19,549 bases of DNA from positions 1-19,549 of the forward strand of contig CAYOKQ010000028.1 of the NCBI GenBank assembly GCA_964404595.1, read 5' to 3'. Numbering within the stretch: position 1 is the stretch's first letter; every line of letters begins with the position of its first letter. The notes under the pieces were generated by a model. The model was given only the letters and a program-made list of their open reading frames with translations, did not search any database and had not been told where the DNA came from. This document shows positions 7,572 through 15,601 of the stretch, piece by piece. Source of the stretch: CAYJXA01 sp964404595. Lineage in GTDB: Archaea > Nanobdellota > Nanobdellia > Woesearchaeales > GW2011-AR9. Made by a program: the position numbers and the translations under genes.

Positions 7572-8204
7572 ATGGAACAACTCAAAACTGGAACCACCAC
7601 CGTCGGAATCAATTGTAAAGATGGCATTGTCCTTGCCGCAGATATGCGAGCAACAGCAGGATCCATGATCGTGGACAAGCGAGCAGAAAAAGTACATATT
7701 ATATCCGATGATTTCGGACTCACCATCGCCGGCGGCGTCTCTGACGCTCAACTGATGATTAAACTTATCAAAGCAGAATTAAAATTAAAAGAAGTGCGCA
7801 CCGGCAAGCGCACCAGCGCCAAAGAAGCTGCCAATCTTCTGGGCGGTTTATTGTATTCCAATATTCGCCGAATGACCTGGTTTCCAGGCGTGGTTCATTT
7901 TTTACTCGGAGCCAAAGACAGCTCCGGCATGTACCTGTATGATCTCTTTCCTGATGGAAGCGTTACTAAAGTGCGGGATTTTGTCTCCTCAGGATCAGGA
8001 TCAGTATTTGCATATGGTGTTTTAGAAACCCATTATAAGCCTGAGATGAGTGCTGCCGACGGAGTCAAGTTAGCAGTCAAAGCAGTCAATACAGCACTGC
8101 AGCGAGACAGCGCCTCAGGAAATGGTGTAGATGTTATCGTTATCAGCGAAAAAGAAATTAAGCGAGTGTTGCAGAAAGAAGTCGAAGTTAGTTTACTTAA
8201 TTAG
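7572..8204 (+). CDS. psmB: 20S proteasome beta subunit
   Basis: This is the catalytic Ntn-hydrolase subunit of the archaeal 20S core. The 210-residue precursor has a 7-residue propeptide ending in Gly (MEQLKTG), then the nucleophile Thr at residue 8. Counting from that Thr, D17 (LAADMR) and K33 (AEKV) are both in place, and SGSGSVFAYGVLE and the C-terminal GNGVDVIVI strand match the family. It is therefore expected to be active after autoprocessing. No Shine-Dalgarno is evident. The FttA gene begins 42 bases after its stop, so the two are probably cotranscribed. Confidence 0.97.
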   Translation: MEQLKTGTTTVGINCKDGIVLAADMRATAGSMIVDKRAEKVHIISDDFGLTIAGGVSDAQLMIKLIKAELKLKEVRTGKRTSAKEAANLLGGLLYSNIRRMTWFPGVVHFLLGAKDSSGMYLYDLFPDGSVTKVRDFVSSGSGSVFAYGVLETHYKPEMSAADGVKLAVKAVNTALQRDSASGNGVDVIVISEKEIKRVLQKEVEVSLLN

Positions 8205-8246
8205 GTTCTTCATTGCTGTTGATCTCGCTATTTTAAAGGATTCACA

Positions 8247-10136
8247 ATGCCAGACATATTAAAAGAAATATTAAAAGTACTTCCCGAAGGTAAAGTAGTT
8301 GATGCTCAATTTGAAGGAGCCAATATAGTCCTATATACCAAAGATAAGGAATACTTTCTGGATAATCAAGGCACGATTCGAAAAGCAGTGCAGGAATTCA
8401 AGAAACGAATGGAAGTTCGGCCAGATCCATCCATGTGCATGGAAAAAGAGATGGCAGAAAAAGAAATTAAAAAAATCATCCCTGAAGAAGCTGGCATCGA
8501 TGAAATTATTTTTGACCCACCCCGATCACAAGTAATTATTCATGCTGACAAACCGGGCGTTGTGATCGGCAAGCAAGGAGAATTGCTGCGGGAGATTAAA
8601 GCCAAAACCATGTGGGTGCCACTCATTAAACGCATGCCTCCCATTCGCTCCAAGCTTATTGAGAGCATCCGCTCGGTCTTATATGAAAATGCGGATGAGC
8701 GTAAGAAATTCCTCAATCGAGTTGGCCATCGTATTTATGACGGCTGGCTGCGGGAGAAAAAACATGAATGGGTGCGGATCTCGTTCCTGGGGGCATCACG
8801 TCAAGTTGGGCGAACCTGTTTTTTGCTGCAAACACCCGAGAGCCGGATTATGATTGACTGTGGCATTGATCCTGGAGAAGAAGGAACTGAAAGTTATCCT
8901 TTCTTAGATGCTCCTGAATTTAATATTAATGAACTCGATGCAGTTGTTGTAACCCATTCTCATTTAGACCATTCCGGCATTATCCCTTACTTATTTAAAT
9001 TCGGATATACCGGCCCTATCTATTGCACCATGCCAACAAGAGACATTATGGCTCTGCTGCAATTGGATATGATTAAAATAGCACACAGTGAAGGAAAAGA
9101 TTCATTGTTTAGCACCGATGAGATAAGGCAGATGGTCTTGCACACTATCTGTTTAGAATATGATGAAGTGACTGACATTACTCCTGATGTACGCTTAACT
9201 CTTTATAATGCCGGGCACATGCTTGGAAGCTCCATTGCGCATTTTAACATTGGAAATGGGCTGCATAATTTCGCCTATACGGGAGATTTGAAATATGCCC
9301 ACACCAACGTTCTTGAGCCAGGAAATACCCAGTTTCCCCGTCTAGAAACATTGATGATCGAATCGACCTACGGTGGTAAAGAAAACGTGATGATGGAAGA
9401 AGAAGCAGATGCGTATATGGTGAATGTTATCCAAAAAACCTTTGAGCGCGGTGGGAAAGTGTTGATGCCTGTACTCGGTTCAGGAAGGGCACAGGAAGTT
9501 ATGATCATCATGGAGCGCTTAATGCGGGAAAAGAAGATCCCGGAAGCACCTATTTATCTTGATGGAATGTTGTGGGATATTACGGCCATCCATACTGCCC
9601 ATCCAGAATTTCTGAACCGGAATTTACGGCAGCAAATATTTCATAAAGAAAACAATCCGTTCATGTCGCCCTTTTTTAAACGGGTAGGGTCCCAGAAAGA
9701 GCGGCAGCAAATTATCCTTGAAGAAGGAGCATGCCTGATTTTAGCAACATCGGGAATGCTGCAAGGAGGCCCATCAGTACAGTACTTGAAAGAGTTGGCG
9801 GAAGGAAGCAAGCATTCCTTGGTCTTCTCCTGTTATCAGCCTCCTGGAAGCATGGGCCACAGAATCAGAAGCGGAGAAAAGGAAATCATGATACGAGAGC
9901 AGGGCAAGCAGCAGGTGCTTAAGATCAATATGGAAGTGCATCGGGTAGAGATCACCAATCATTCTGATCGGCGGCAGCTCATGAATTTCATTAAAAGATG
10001 TAATCCCCAGCCTCGGCGGGTAATTGTCGTGCATGGAGAAGCATCACGGTGTTTGGATCTAGCCAGTTCCATCCATAAGCAGTTTAAGATCGAGACCATC
10101 GCCCCCAAGAATCTGGAAGTGGTGAGGATTAAGTAA
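8247..10136 (+). CDS. fttA: aCPSF1 / FttA, KH-domain beta-CASP transcription-termination nuclease
   Basis: This is the archaeal CPSF73-like RNase that cuts nascent RNA and terminates RNA polymerase. The 629 residues are close to the usual 630-640. N-terminal KH domains span about residues 1-145, with the GxxG loop at 108-111 (VVIGKQGE). The metallo-beta-lactamase domain follows from about 182, with zinc motif THSHLDHSG at 246-254, AGHMLGSS, and YTGDLKY. The beta-CASP insert includes MPVLGSGRAQE, and the C-terminal part carries LATSGMLQGG and VVHGE. The start is supported by AAAGGA (8235-8240) six bases before ATG. It follows psmB by 42 bases and converges with the radical SAM gene. Confidence 0.96.
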   Translation: MPDILKEILKVLPEGKVVDAQFEGANIVLYTKDKEYFLDNQGTIRKAVQEFKKRMEVRPDPSMCMEKEMAEKEIKKIIPEEAGIDEIIFDPPRSQVIIHADKPGVVIGKQGELLREIKAKTMWVPLIKRMPPIRSKLIESIRSVLYENADERKKFLNRVGHRIYDGWLREKKHEWVRISFLGASRQVGRTCFLLQTPESRIMIDCGIDPGEEGTESYPFLDAPEFNINELDAVVVTHSHLDHSGIIPYLFKFGYTGPIYCTMPTRDIMALLQLDMIKIAHSEGKDSLFSTDEIRQMVLHTICLEYDEVTDITPDVRLTLYNAGHMLGSSIAHFNIGNGLHNFAYTGDLKYAHTNVLEPGNTQFPRLETLMIESTYGGKENVMMEEEADAYMVNVIQKTFERGGKVLMPVLGSGRAQEVMIIMERLMREKKIPEAPIYLDGMLWDITAIHTAHPEFLNRNLRQQIFHKENNPFMSPFFKRVGSQKERQQIILEEGACLILATSGMLQGGPSVQYLKELAEGSKHSLVFSCYQPPGSMGHRIRSGEKEIMIREQGKQQVLKINMEVHRVEITNHSDRRQLMNFIKRCNPQPRRVIVVHGEASRCLDLASSIHKQFKIETIAPKNLEVVRIK

Positions 10137-10168
10137 AGATGGCTATCCTAAAATGGCAGTGAAAGAAA

Positions 10169-11386
10169 TTACACCATCTTCCCCACAAACACATTATGCT
10201 TATCCCGTACAATTTTAATTTTAATCTTCTTATTCCGCTTAAATTCACAGCCAGGAACAGAAATGTTCCTATCACCTGCCACCGCAATCACCCCATGCGG
10301 AAATCTATCGATACACTTGATCACTGCCGTAATGACATCTCCTTCCTGAAAAGGCTTGGGCAATTCTTTCGTTTTTCGAATCTTGAAATCTTCTTTATGC
10401 CAGCGCAATTTAATAGTATGCTTCTTCTCCAAAGTCTCAAGCAGAGCATAGAAATCATCCCACTTCATTTCCTTCCCTGGGTTTCGGCCCGTTTTGTACT
10501 GCAGGAAATTCTGTATGCCCAAGCGTGGCTGTATTGGCAACGATTTGATAAATAGCACAATCTTTTCTATCTCTTGCTCATTATATCCTGCCGTAAGCAC
10601 CGGTGCTACAATGGGTGAAATGGTCATTTTTTTCGCAGCATAGGCAATAACCTCTTTAACATGGTTCACATTATAAGACTTGGTTCCGGCCATTTTTTTC
10701 GCAATCTCTGGATCGATAGCATCAAGCGACAAATTCAATTGCAGCTTCGAAAATCTTGACAGGCGGTCGATCTTCTCTTTATTGAGTAAACTTCCGTTGG
10801 TATCGATTGAAATAGTATGCACTTTCACCATCGCTTCTAAATCAGCAAATAAATTCTCTATATCGTCATACATAAACGGTTCTCCTTGTACCCCCACATG
10901 TACTTCCACCGATTCATCCACAAAATCGATAAGTTTGCGCAATTCTTCAACCAGGTACTCTTTTTCTACCACAAAATCATTTTTGGTGGAAGATAATCCT
11001 TCGGAAATGGAGCAATAGACGCAGTCTAAATTACAGGATGTCACAGGTTTAATCTCGATGATGGACGAATTTCGATAGACAATGCCCATAGCCACATTGC
11101 CGATCAGGGGAATGCCGGAATTACGGTGGATGTATATTGCTTTATTGCCGGTAAGCTTGGTTTTGAGATTATCAAAATGTTTGTTTAGTAAATAAGAGAA
11201 TTTAAGTTCAGCTTTTTCCTGAGATATGCCTTGAAATTCGATGGTGTGGCTGTCTATAACTTTAAATGAAGCAAGGTCTTCCACTTCTTTAATAGGAATG
11301 GAGGTGGTAAAAGCTCGCAGTAAATCTATATTGAGTACGTTTCCGCCGGGCCGGAAGGCAATGGTTTCAAAGGTAAGGGTAGGCAT
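10169..11386 (-). CDS. Radical SAM enzyme of unknown substrate
   Basis: This 405-residue protein has the [4Fe-4S] cluster motif CNLDCVYC (C118, C122, C125) preceded by a strand EIKPVTS. It also has the typical radical SAM strands VHVGVQGEP (the GEP motif), ISIDTNGSLL and LQLNLSLDAIDP. The N-terminal 100 residues are a separate domain. The C-terminal 60 residues (from about GDVITAVIKC) look like a small beta-barrel, possibly TRAM/OB-like and RNA binding. There is no second CX2C cluster segment of the SPASM type. It may be leaderless: CTTATAAAA on the minus strand lies about 25 bases before the ATG. I cannot assign a reaction. Confidence 0.85.
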   Translation of the reverse strand: MPTLTFETIAFRPGGNVLNIDLLRAFTTSIPIKEVEDLASFKVIDSHTIEFQGISQEKAELKFSYLLNKHFDNLKTKLTGNKAIYIHRNSGIPLIGNVAMGIVYRNSSIIEIKPVTSCNLDCVYCSISEGLSSTKNDFVVEKEYLVEELRKLIDFVDESVEVHVGVQGEPFMYDDIENLFADLEAMVKVHTISIDTNGSLLNKEKIDRLSRFSKLQLNLSLDAIDPEIAKKMAGTKSYNVNHVKEVIAYAAKKMTISPIVAPVLTAGYNEQEIEKIVLFIKSLPIQPRLGIQNFLQYKTGRNPGKEMKWDDFYALLETLEKKHTIKLRWHKEDFKIRKTKELPKPFQEGDVITAVIKCIDRFPHGVIAVAGDRNISVPGCEFKRNKKIKIKIVRDKHNVFVGKMV

Positions 11387-11469
11387 AGCCTTTAATTTAA
11401 TGCATTTTTTATAAGATTTGCCTTCTATTTAGAAACATTAATAAATTGTAAAGGGGGTTTCTCAATCTA

Positions 11470-12654
11470 ATGCAGATAACCATCATAGGCGCTGGTGCCG
11501 TTTCGACAGTTCTCGTTGACTTGTTAAATAGAGTACCTTCTGTTTCACACATAATTGTTGCTTCTAAATACATAACACAGGAAAAAAAATATTTCAACAA
11601 AAGCCCTAAAATAAGTTTTGCTTATGCCGATGCCTCGAAATGTTCCAGCATCGTCTCTGTTGCCAGAGACAGCCAGCTTATTATTAACGCGAGTCTTCCA
11701 GATTTTAACTTGAATATTATGGAGGCTGCTCTTCAAGCCAATTCTCATTATCAGGACTTAGCATCCGAAAATAAAAAACCGAACAGGCCGTTGAATTATC
11801 GAAGCCAATTCCAATATCATCAAAAATTTAAAAATCAAAATAAGATTGCTTTAATTAATACCGGAATTTCTCCTGGGGTCACAAATCTTATGGTTGCTGA
11901 GGCTGCTGCTCATTTTGATTCAATTCAAAGTATAAAGATAAGGACCATAGAAGATCAAGAGTCCAGCCAATTTATTTCTTCCTGGTCCAGGGAGCAAATG
12001 CTAGATACGGTTTCATCTAAACCTTTAGCGCTTAAAAATGGAAAATATGTCTGGCAGAATCCTTTAAGCGAAAGCGAGGAATATGAATTTCCTGCACCGT
12101 TTGGACGCAAGATGGTATATAATCTTTATAATGATGAAATAATTACTTTACTTAAATACCTGAAAGTAAAGCATATAGATTATAAAGCATCTGGTTCTGA
12201 TATTATAACAGCTAAGTTATTTTGCGATGTAGGATTGCTAGAAACAAAGCCGATTTCCGTCAAAGGAGTAAAACTGGTTCCCCGGGACATACTTATGGCG
12301 TTATTGCCGGCAGTTCCAAATCGTGAAAAAATGAAAAACTTAATTTCTAGTGGCATGGTGAAAAGTGGGGTTTTTCTTGCAGTAGCTGAAGTGTATGGTA
12401 AGTACAAAAAAAATAACTTTTGCATGAAGAGTGTAGCTGCTTTTCCTGAAATAAGCCAGATTTCTCGCCTTTTCTTTGGGGCTACATATATCTCCTATCC
12501 TACTGCTGTTGCCGCAGCCGCGTTTGCTCAGGTTATTCCAATAATTCCTCATTTTGGTGTCTATGCGCCAGAAGGACTCGATGCCATCATCAGAAAGAAA
12601 GTTTTAATGCAATTGGAAAAAGATGGCATAATAATTACTCAGAGCAGGATATGA
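11470..12654 (+). CDS. Saccharopine-dehydrogenase-like NAD(P)-binding oxidoreductase
   Basis: This 394-residue protein opens with a Rossmann nucleotide-binding strand and loop (ITIIGAGAVSTVLVDLL). A second-strand region IIVASKYI and the segment QLIINASLPDFNLNIMEAAL follow, then the interdomain ALINTGISPGVTNLMV that is typical of the saccharopine/carboxynorspermidine dehydrogenase superfamily. A C-terminal VAVAEVYGK-like core follows. It probably makes or breaks a secondary amine using an amino-acid or polyamine substrate, but which one cannot be read from sequence. GGGGG at 11453-11457 lies 12 bases before the ATG, a distant Shine-Dalgarno at best. It converges with the MFS gene, the stops lying 3 bases apart. 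Confidence 0.85.
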   Translation: MQITIIGAGAVSTVLVDLLNRVPSVSHIIVASKYITQEKKYFNKSPKISFAYADASKCSSIVSVARDSQLIINASLPDFNLNIMEAALQANSHYQDLASENKKPNRPLNYRSQFQYHQKFKNQNKIALINTGISPGVTNLMVAEAAAHFDSIQSIKIRTIEDQESSQFISSWSREQMLDTVSSKPLALKNGKYVWQNPLSESEEYEFPAPFGRKMVYNLYNDEIITLLKYLKVKHIDYKASGSDIITAKLFCDVGLLETKPISVKGVKLVPRDILMALLPAVPNREKMKNLISSGMVKSGVFLAVAEVYGKYKKNNFCMKSVAAFPEISQISRLFFGATYISYPTAVAAAAFAQVIPIIPHFGVYAPEGLDAIIRKKVLMQLEKDGIIITQSRI

Positions 12655-12657
12655 TTT

Positions 12658-13863
12658 TTATTCATTTGAATTCTTTCTCACTAATAAAAATGCTGTTGAT
12701 ATTAAAAAGAGAATCCCCATCATCATAAAGACATTTCGCACTCCAAAGAGTTCTGCCACCAGTCCTCCTGCAATTGGGCCAACTACAAAGCCTATATCCA
12801 TAAAAAAATCCCATATTCCGGTAGCCTCTCCTTTCTTTTGACGATAAGTCAGATCAATGATAAGTCCGTCTAACGATGGAAGAGAGATAGCCCATCCTAC
12901 TGATATCAGTAAAGCCATGGCAAAAACGAGAATTAAATTATGGCTTAGAGAAAATAGAATCAACGAAATACCGATAATTATAAGGCCAAGAAACAATACC
13001 AATTTCTTCCCTATCTTGTCAGCTATTTTGCCTGCAGGATAGGACAAGAAAATCCCGGGTATCGAAAAGAAAGCCAGCAATAATCCTCCTAACTCAATGG
13101 GAATATTGAGAACGTCTGGGCCGTAAAAAAGCGGCTCGAAGGTCCATAAAATTGCCTCCCACATTGTGAACAGCAAGGAAAAGAAAAGTAAAATGATCCC
13201 AAAAAGGCCAAATATCCTAAATTCTTTTAATTCTGAAACCAAAGAAGAATACTTTGAGCAGCTGACCAGCGCTTTCTCTAAATTCTCTTTTTTATTTTCT
13301 TTGATATAATAAGCAATAATCACTGCTGCCAATAGAAGCAACAATGCATAGAAACTGATTGCTCCAGTAAAGCCAAAATAGAGTAAAATGAACCCTCCTG
13401 CAAATGCGCCTACCGCTTGTCCAAGATATTTTACCTCAGTATCAAGCCCGTAATCCTGCCCCCGCTCGATTTTATCCGTGAGCGATGCAAATTTGGCATC
13501 TCGGGGAACTTTCCATATCTGGTAGGCCATTCCCCAGAATAAGAAAGCAATAGTTAAAGTAATATTTCCTTTAAATGAAAAAATAAGAATACCAGCAATT
13601 ACTGAAAGCAATAATCCTGATATCATTAATTTTTTTCGGCTGGTTTTATCACTAAGGTTTCCCATCGGCAAGTCAATGAGGATGCCGCTTATTGATGCTA
13701 AAGAAAGTAATAACCCTATTTCAAAATATGACTTATTTAGGCTTTCCAGATATGTTGGAAACACGAATTCTAATAAATTATCTGCTATCAACCAGATAAA
13801 AGTGATTATAAGAAGTGGCAATAGTTTAGCCTGAATTAATTTTCTGTGCTTTATTAAATGCAT
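12658..13863 (-). CDS. Major facilitator superfamily transporter
   Basis: This 401-residue polytopic membrane protein has about 12 hydrophobic segments. The loop 2-3 signature is recognisable as DLPMGNLSDKTSRKKLM near residue 60, with the equivalent YPAGKIADKIGKKLV in the second half, marking the two six-helix repeats. A conserved FFMDIGFVVGPIAGGLVAELFG lies near the C-terminus. It is probably a drug or metabolite exporter; the substrate is unknown. ATG 13863 is preferred over an in-frame TTG one codon earlier. TATA-like stretches upstream suggest a leaderless or short-leader transcript. Confidence 0.9.
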   Translation of the reverse strand: MHLIKHRKLIQAKLLPLLIITFIWLIADNLLEFVFPTYLESLNKSYFEIGLLLSLASISGILIDLPMGNLSDKTSRKKLMISGLLLSVIAGILIFSFKGNITLTIAFLFWGMAYQIWKVPRDAKFASLTDKIERGQDYGLDTEVKYLGQAVGAFAGGFILLYFGFTGAISFYALLLLLAAVIIAYYIKENKKENLEKALVSCSKYSSLVSELKEFRIFGLFGIILLFFSLLFTMWEAILWTFEPLFYGPDVLNIPIELGGLLLAFFSIPGIFLSYPAGKIADKIGKKLVLFLGLIIIGISLILFSLSHNLILVFAMALLISVGWAISLPSLDGLIIDLTYRQKKGEATGIWDFFMDIGFVVGPIAGGLVAELFGVRNVFMMMGILFLISTAFLLVRKNSNE

Positions 13864-13916
13864 CAAAAAAATACTTGTATAAAGAGTATAAAAAGCTTTT
13901 TGACAATGTTATCGTA

Positions 13917-13956
13917 GTAAATAAATGCAGACGGGAGAACTTTCGAGCATCTTAGC
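13917..13956 (-). pseudogene. Detached tRNA-Leu-type 3' end, including half of a T-loop intron junction
   Basis: On the minus strand this reads TCGAAAG-T-TCTCC-CGTCTGC-A followed by TTTATTTAC. The last parts match the tRNA-Leu at 14562: same acceptor 3' strand CGTCTGC, same discriminator A, same T-rich tail. GTAAATAAATGCAGACGG at 13917-13934 matches 14554-14570 with one indel. The upstream TCGAAAG|T is identical to the 3' splice region of the tRNA-Val T-loop intron (helix CGAA, bulge AG|T). No matching 5' part of a tRNA is found nearby. It is either a decayed or recombined tRNA end, or the 3' half of a split tRNA. Confidence 0.6.
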
Positions 13957-13991
13957 CGTTTCCGTCTTAGTGGGCTTTATTCCCCAAAAAG

Positions 13992-14023
13992 TTTATATAC
14001 TATAGCGGCTATAGCAACTATAG
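13992..14023 (+). promoter_or_regulatory. Toxin-antitoxin promoter with three CTATAG operator repeats
   Basis: TATA box TTTATATA at 13992-13999 is followed directly by three copies of the palindromic hexamer CTATAG at 14000-14005, 14009-14014 and 14018-14023. They have an exact 9-base period and end one base before the ATG at 14025. Their position over the expected transcription start suits repression, plausibly by the antitoxin or toxin-antitoxin complex. Confidence 0.65.
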
Positions 14024-14024
14024 A

Positions 14025-14228
14025 ATGACCTCTACCATACAACTGAGTCCTGAAACTAAACAATTAATCAGCACTTTTGGCAGCAAAGAAGATACCTACG
14101 AGGATATAATTAAAAGGATGTATGAACTTGCAACCAAGGAGCAGCTGCGGCAATTCTTGCTCTCATCAGAGGATACTGTTCCCATAGACGAAGCTATACG
14201 AAGAGCAAAGAAACAATGGCAAAGGTAG
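14025..14228 (+). CDS. Putative antitoxin (small RelB/VapB-like protein)
   Basis: This 67-residue protein begins with a short strand TSTIQLSP and a helical ETKQLISTFGSKEDTYEDIIKRMYELA, as in ribbon-helix-helix antitoxin N-termini. A charged C-terminal tail follows that would wrap the toxin. Its last 13 bases overlap the downstream gene, a typical antitoxin-toxin arrangement. It is preceded by three operator-like CTATAG repeats. No strict family match can be asserted; size, order, overlap and promoter support the call. Confidence 0.7.
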   Translation: MTSTIQLSPETKQLISTFGSKEDTYEDIIKRMYELATKEQLRQFLLSSEDTVPIDEAIRRAKKQWQR

Positions 14229-14557
14229 AAATTACAGAAACACTGCTGCTCGAGATCACCAAGAAGTTTAAGCAGCAAAGTGTCGAAATTTTAGAGCATT
14301 TAAAGTCGCTTGAATCTTCACCCCATAAAGGAAAAGTGTTGGGAAATGTGGGGGGCATAATTATTAAAGAATTAAAGTACTCCGGGTTTCGATTTTATTT
14401 TATAACTGATGGATTCAAAATTAAGTGTATAGATGAGTCCAAATTAGTGGATTTATTGCTTAGATTCGTTCGAATGTCTGATAAAAACCATCAGCAAGAA
14501 ACTATTAATGAAATAAAACATATTCTAAGAACAATAGGGCCAGCTGGCTTTAGGTAA
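14216..14557 (+). CDS. Putative RelE/ParE-like toxin
   Basis: This 113-residue protein has a helical N-terminal half with EHLKSLESSPHKGKVLGNVGG, resembling the helix-loop before the first strand in RelE-type toxins. Strands IIIKELKYSGFRFYFITDG and FKIKCIDESKL follow, then a C-terminal helix. The order (helices, then a KELKY.GFRFYF strand pair) resembles archaeal RelE-like mRNA interferases, but catalytic residues cannot be assigned with certainty. It overlaps the antitoxin by 13 bases. Its stop codon lies inside the direct repeat that matches the detached tRNA-Leu end, so the gene abuts the 3' end of the oppositely oriented tRNA-Leu. Confidence 0.65.
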   Translation: MAKVEITETLLLEITKKFKQQSVEILEHLKSLESSPHKGKVLGNVGGIIIKELKYSGFRFYFITDGFKIKCIDESKLVDLLLRFVRMSDKNHQQETINEIKHILRTIGPAGFR

Positions 14558-14561
14558 AAAA

Positions 14562-14676
14562 TGCAGACGGCAGGATTCGATTGCAGATCAAAAAACCTTC
14601 GCTTCTTGATTACCTGCGTAAGCACTAAGCTATACGGCCCTGAACCGTACCCGTTTGACCACTCCGGCACGTCTGC
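14562..14676 (-). tRNA. tRNA-Leu (anticodon CAG) with a T-loop intron
   Basis: The gene runs from 14676 to 14562 on the minus strand. Acceptor GCAGACG pairs perfectly with CGTCTGC, and the discriminator is A. The D-arm is CCG/CGG with GG in the loop. Anticodon stem TACGG/CCGTA encloses TTCAGGG, anticodon CAG at 14642-14640. A long variable arm marks class II. The T-stem GCAGG/CCTGC is split by a 31-nt intron at 14581-14611. After removal the T-loop is TTCGAAT and the tRNA is 84 nt. A T run follows the 3' end. A TATA-like CATAAAAT lies about 20-27 bases upstream; unlike the other two tRNAs there is no duplicated 5' end. Confidence 0.94.
14581..14611 (-). other. tRNA-Leu intron, T-loop position 54/55 (non-canonical)
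   Basis: This 31-nt intron has a strict BHB. The central helix pairs exon GCAG (14617-14614) with intron CTGC (14586-14583). Bulges are GT|A and AA|T, and the inner helix ATCAA/TTGAT is five perfect pairs. Cutting after the second bulge base joins T54 to T55 and restores GCAGG-TTCGAAT-CCTGC. Confidence 0.92.
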
Positions 14677-14772
14677 GTAATGAGGCTTATTTTATGCTTC
14701 AGTTAAAAATCTTTTGAGAATTATATTAAAATATCATAAATCTTATAAATTATCAAAGCCAAAAAGCCTCTT

Positions 14773-15456
14773 ATGACTGGTCTTTTACAACTACATGAAG
14801 AATATAAACAAAAGAGAGTTCCTGTTCTTATCGATGGACCAGTTTCGCTTGATGATATTGCACAATCGCATGAATCTCTACAATCTTATTGCCAGCAGAT
14901 AAATGAGTCCACGCAGCCCATGGCTCAATATCTCAAACAAGCCATTGGTATTCTTCATAAACAAGAAAAAGGTACTTCGCTTTCGCTCGCATTTGCTGAT
15001 ACCATGCATTATTTATTGGCTCAGCATAATTATATACCTGTAAAAAGTCAGACTACGCTTAAAGGAACATTTGATTTTTATTCTCGTAATGACACGGTTG
15101 TGTCAGTTAGTATAGATAATTGTCAATTGTACTTTGCCAAACTGAAGTCAGAATCAAGACTAGATGAATTTATTCAAGATTTTAGGTATTTAAAAGAAGG
15201 GAGGAATAAAGAACTTGAAGACCAACTATGGATACAAAATTTTCCTCTTATGAAACTAATGGTGGGGGCAATGGGGGGAACGGTAGGTTCAATTGCGGGA
15301 CTTCTTGCTTTAGGTTATTTTCCATTAGATAATGAGGCAAGAGAATTTGCTGGCCTGGTTGGAATCAGTTTAGGGTTTTGTGCCGGAATGTATGGAGCAT
15401 TATCCGCTTATAAGAATATTTCTCGAGTAAAGTATGAATTGAAATTGAAACAATAG
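14773..15456 (+). CDS. Unrecognised membrane protein with two C-terminal TM segments
   Basis: I do not recognise this 227-residue protein. The first 150 residues are soluble and mixed helical, with many Q and E residues and a strand-rich part TFDFYSRNDTVVSVSIDNCQLYF cut in the middle. Two hydrophobic segments follow at about 158-182 (glycine-rich, GAMGGTVGSIAGLLALG) and 191-212, forming a membrane hairpin that leaves a short basic tail. A TATA-like CTTATAAAT lies about 30 bases before ATG, suggesting a leaderless message. It sits between tRNA-Leu and the tRNA-Val leader in the accessory zone. Confidence 0.7.
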   Translation: MTGLLQLHEEYKQKRVPVLIDGPVSLDDIAQSHESLQSYCQQINESTQPMAQYLKQAIGILHKQEKGTSLSLAFADTMHYLLAQHNYIPVKSQTTLKGTFDFYSRNDTVVSVSIDNCQLYFAKLKSESRLDEFIQDFRYLKEGRNKELEDQLWIQNFPLMKLMVGAMGGTVGSIAGLLALGYFPLDNEAREFAGLVGISLGFCAGMYGALSAYKNISRVKYELKLKQ

Positions 15457-15568
15457 CAGCCTACTTTTCCGCATAGTTCACTTAGTAAAGGTATCGAAGC
15501 ATTAGTGAAAGCTTTTTTGCAGTTGAAAAATTGAATTATGCAAAGTTCTCTAAAGTTTCTGGACAAAA

Positions 15569-15578
15569 CTTATAAAAG
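15569..15578 (+). promoter_or_regulatory. TATA box driving the tRNA-Val leader
   Basis: CTTATAAAAG lies 24-33 bases before the extra tRNA-Val 5' copy at 15602. No comparable box is placed for the true tRNA start at 15719, so the leader and tRNA are probably one transcript. Confidence 0.6.
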
Positions 15579-15601
15579 AGCGCCTAATCCAAAGAGCTTA
15601 T

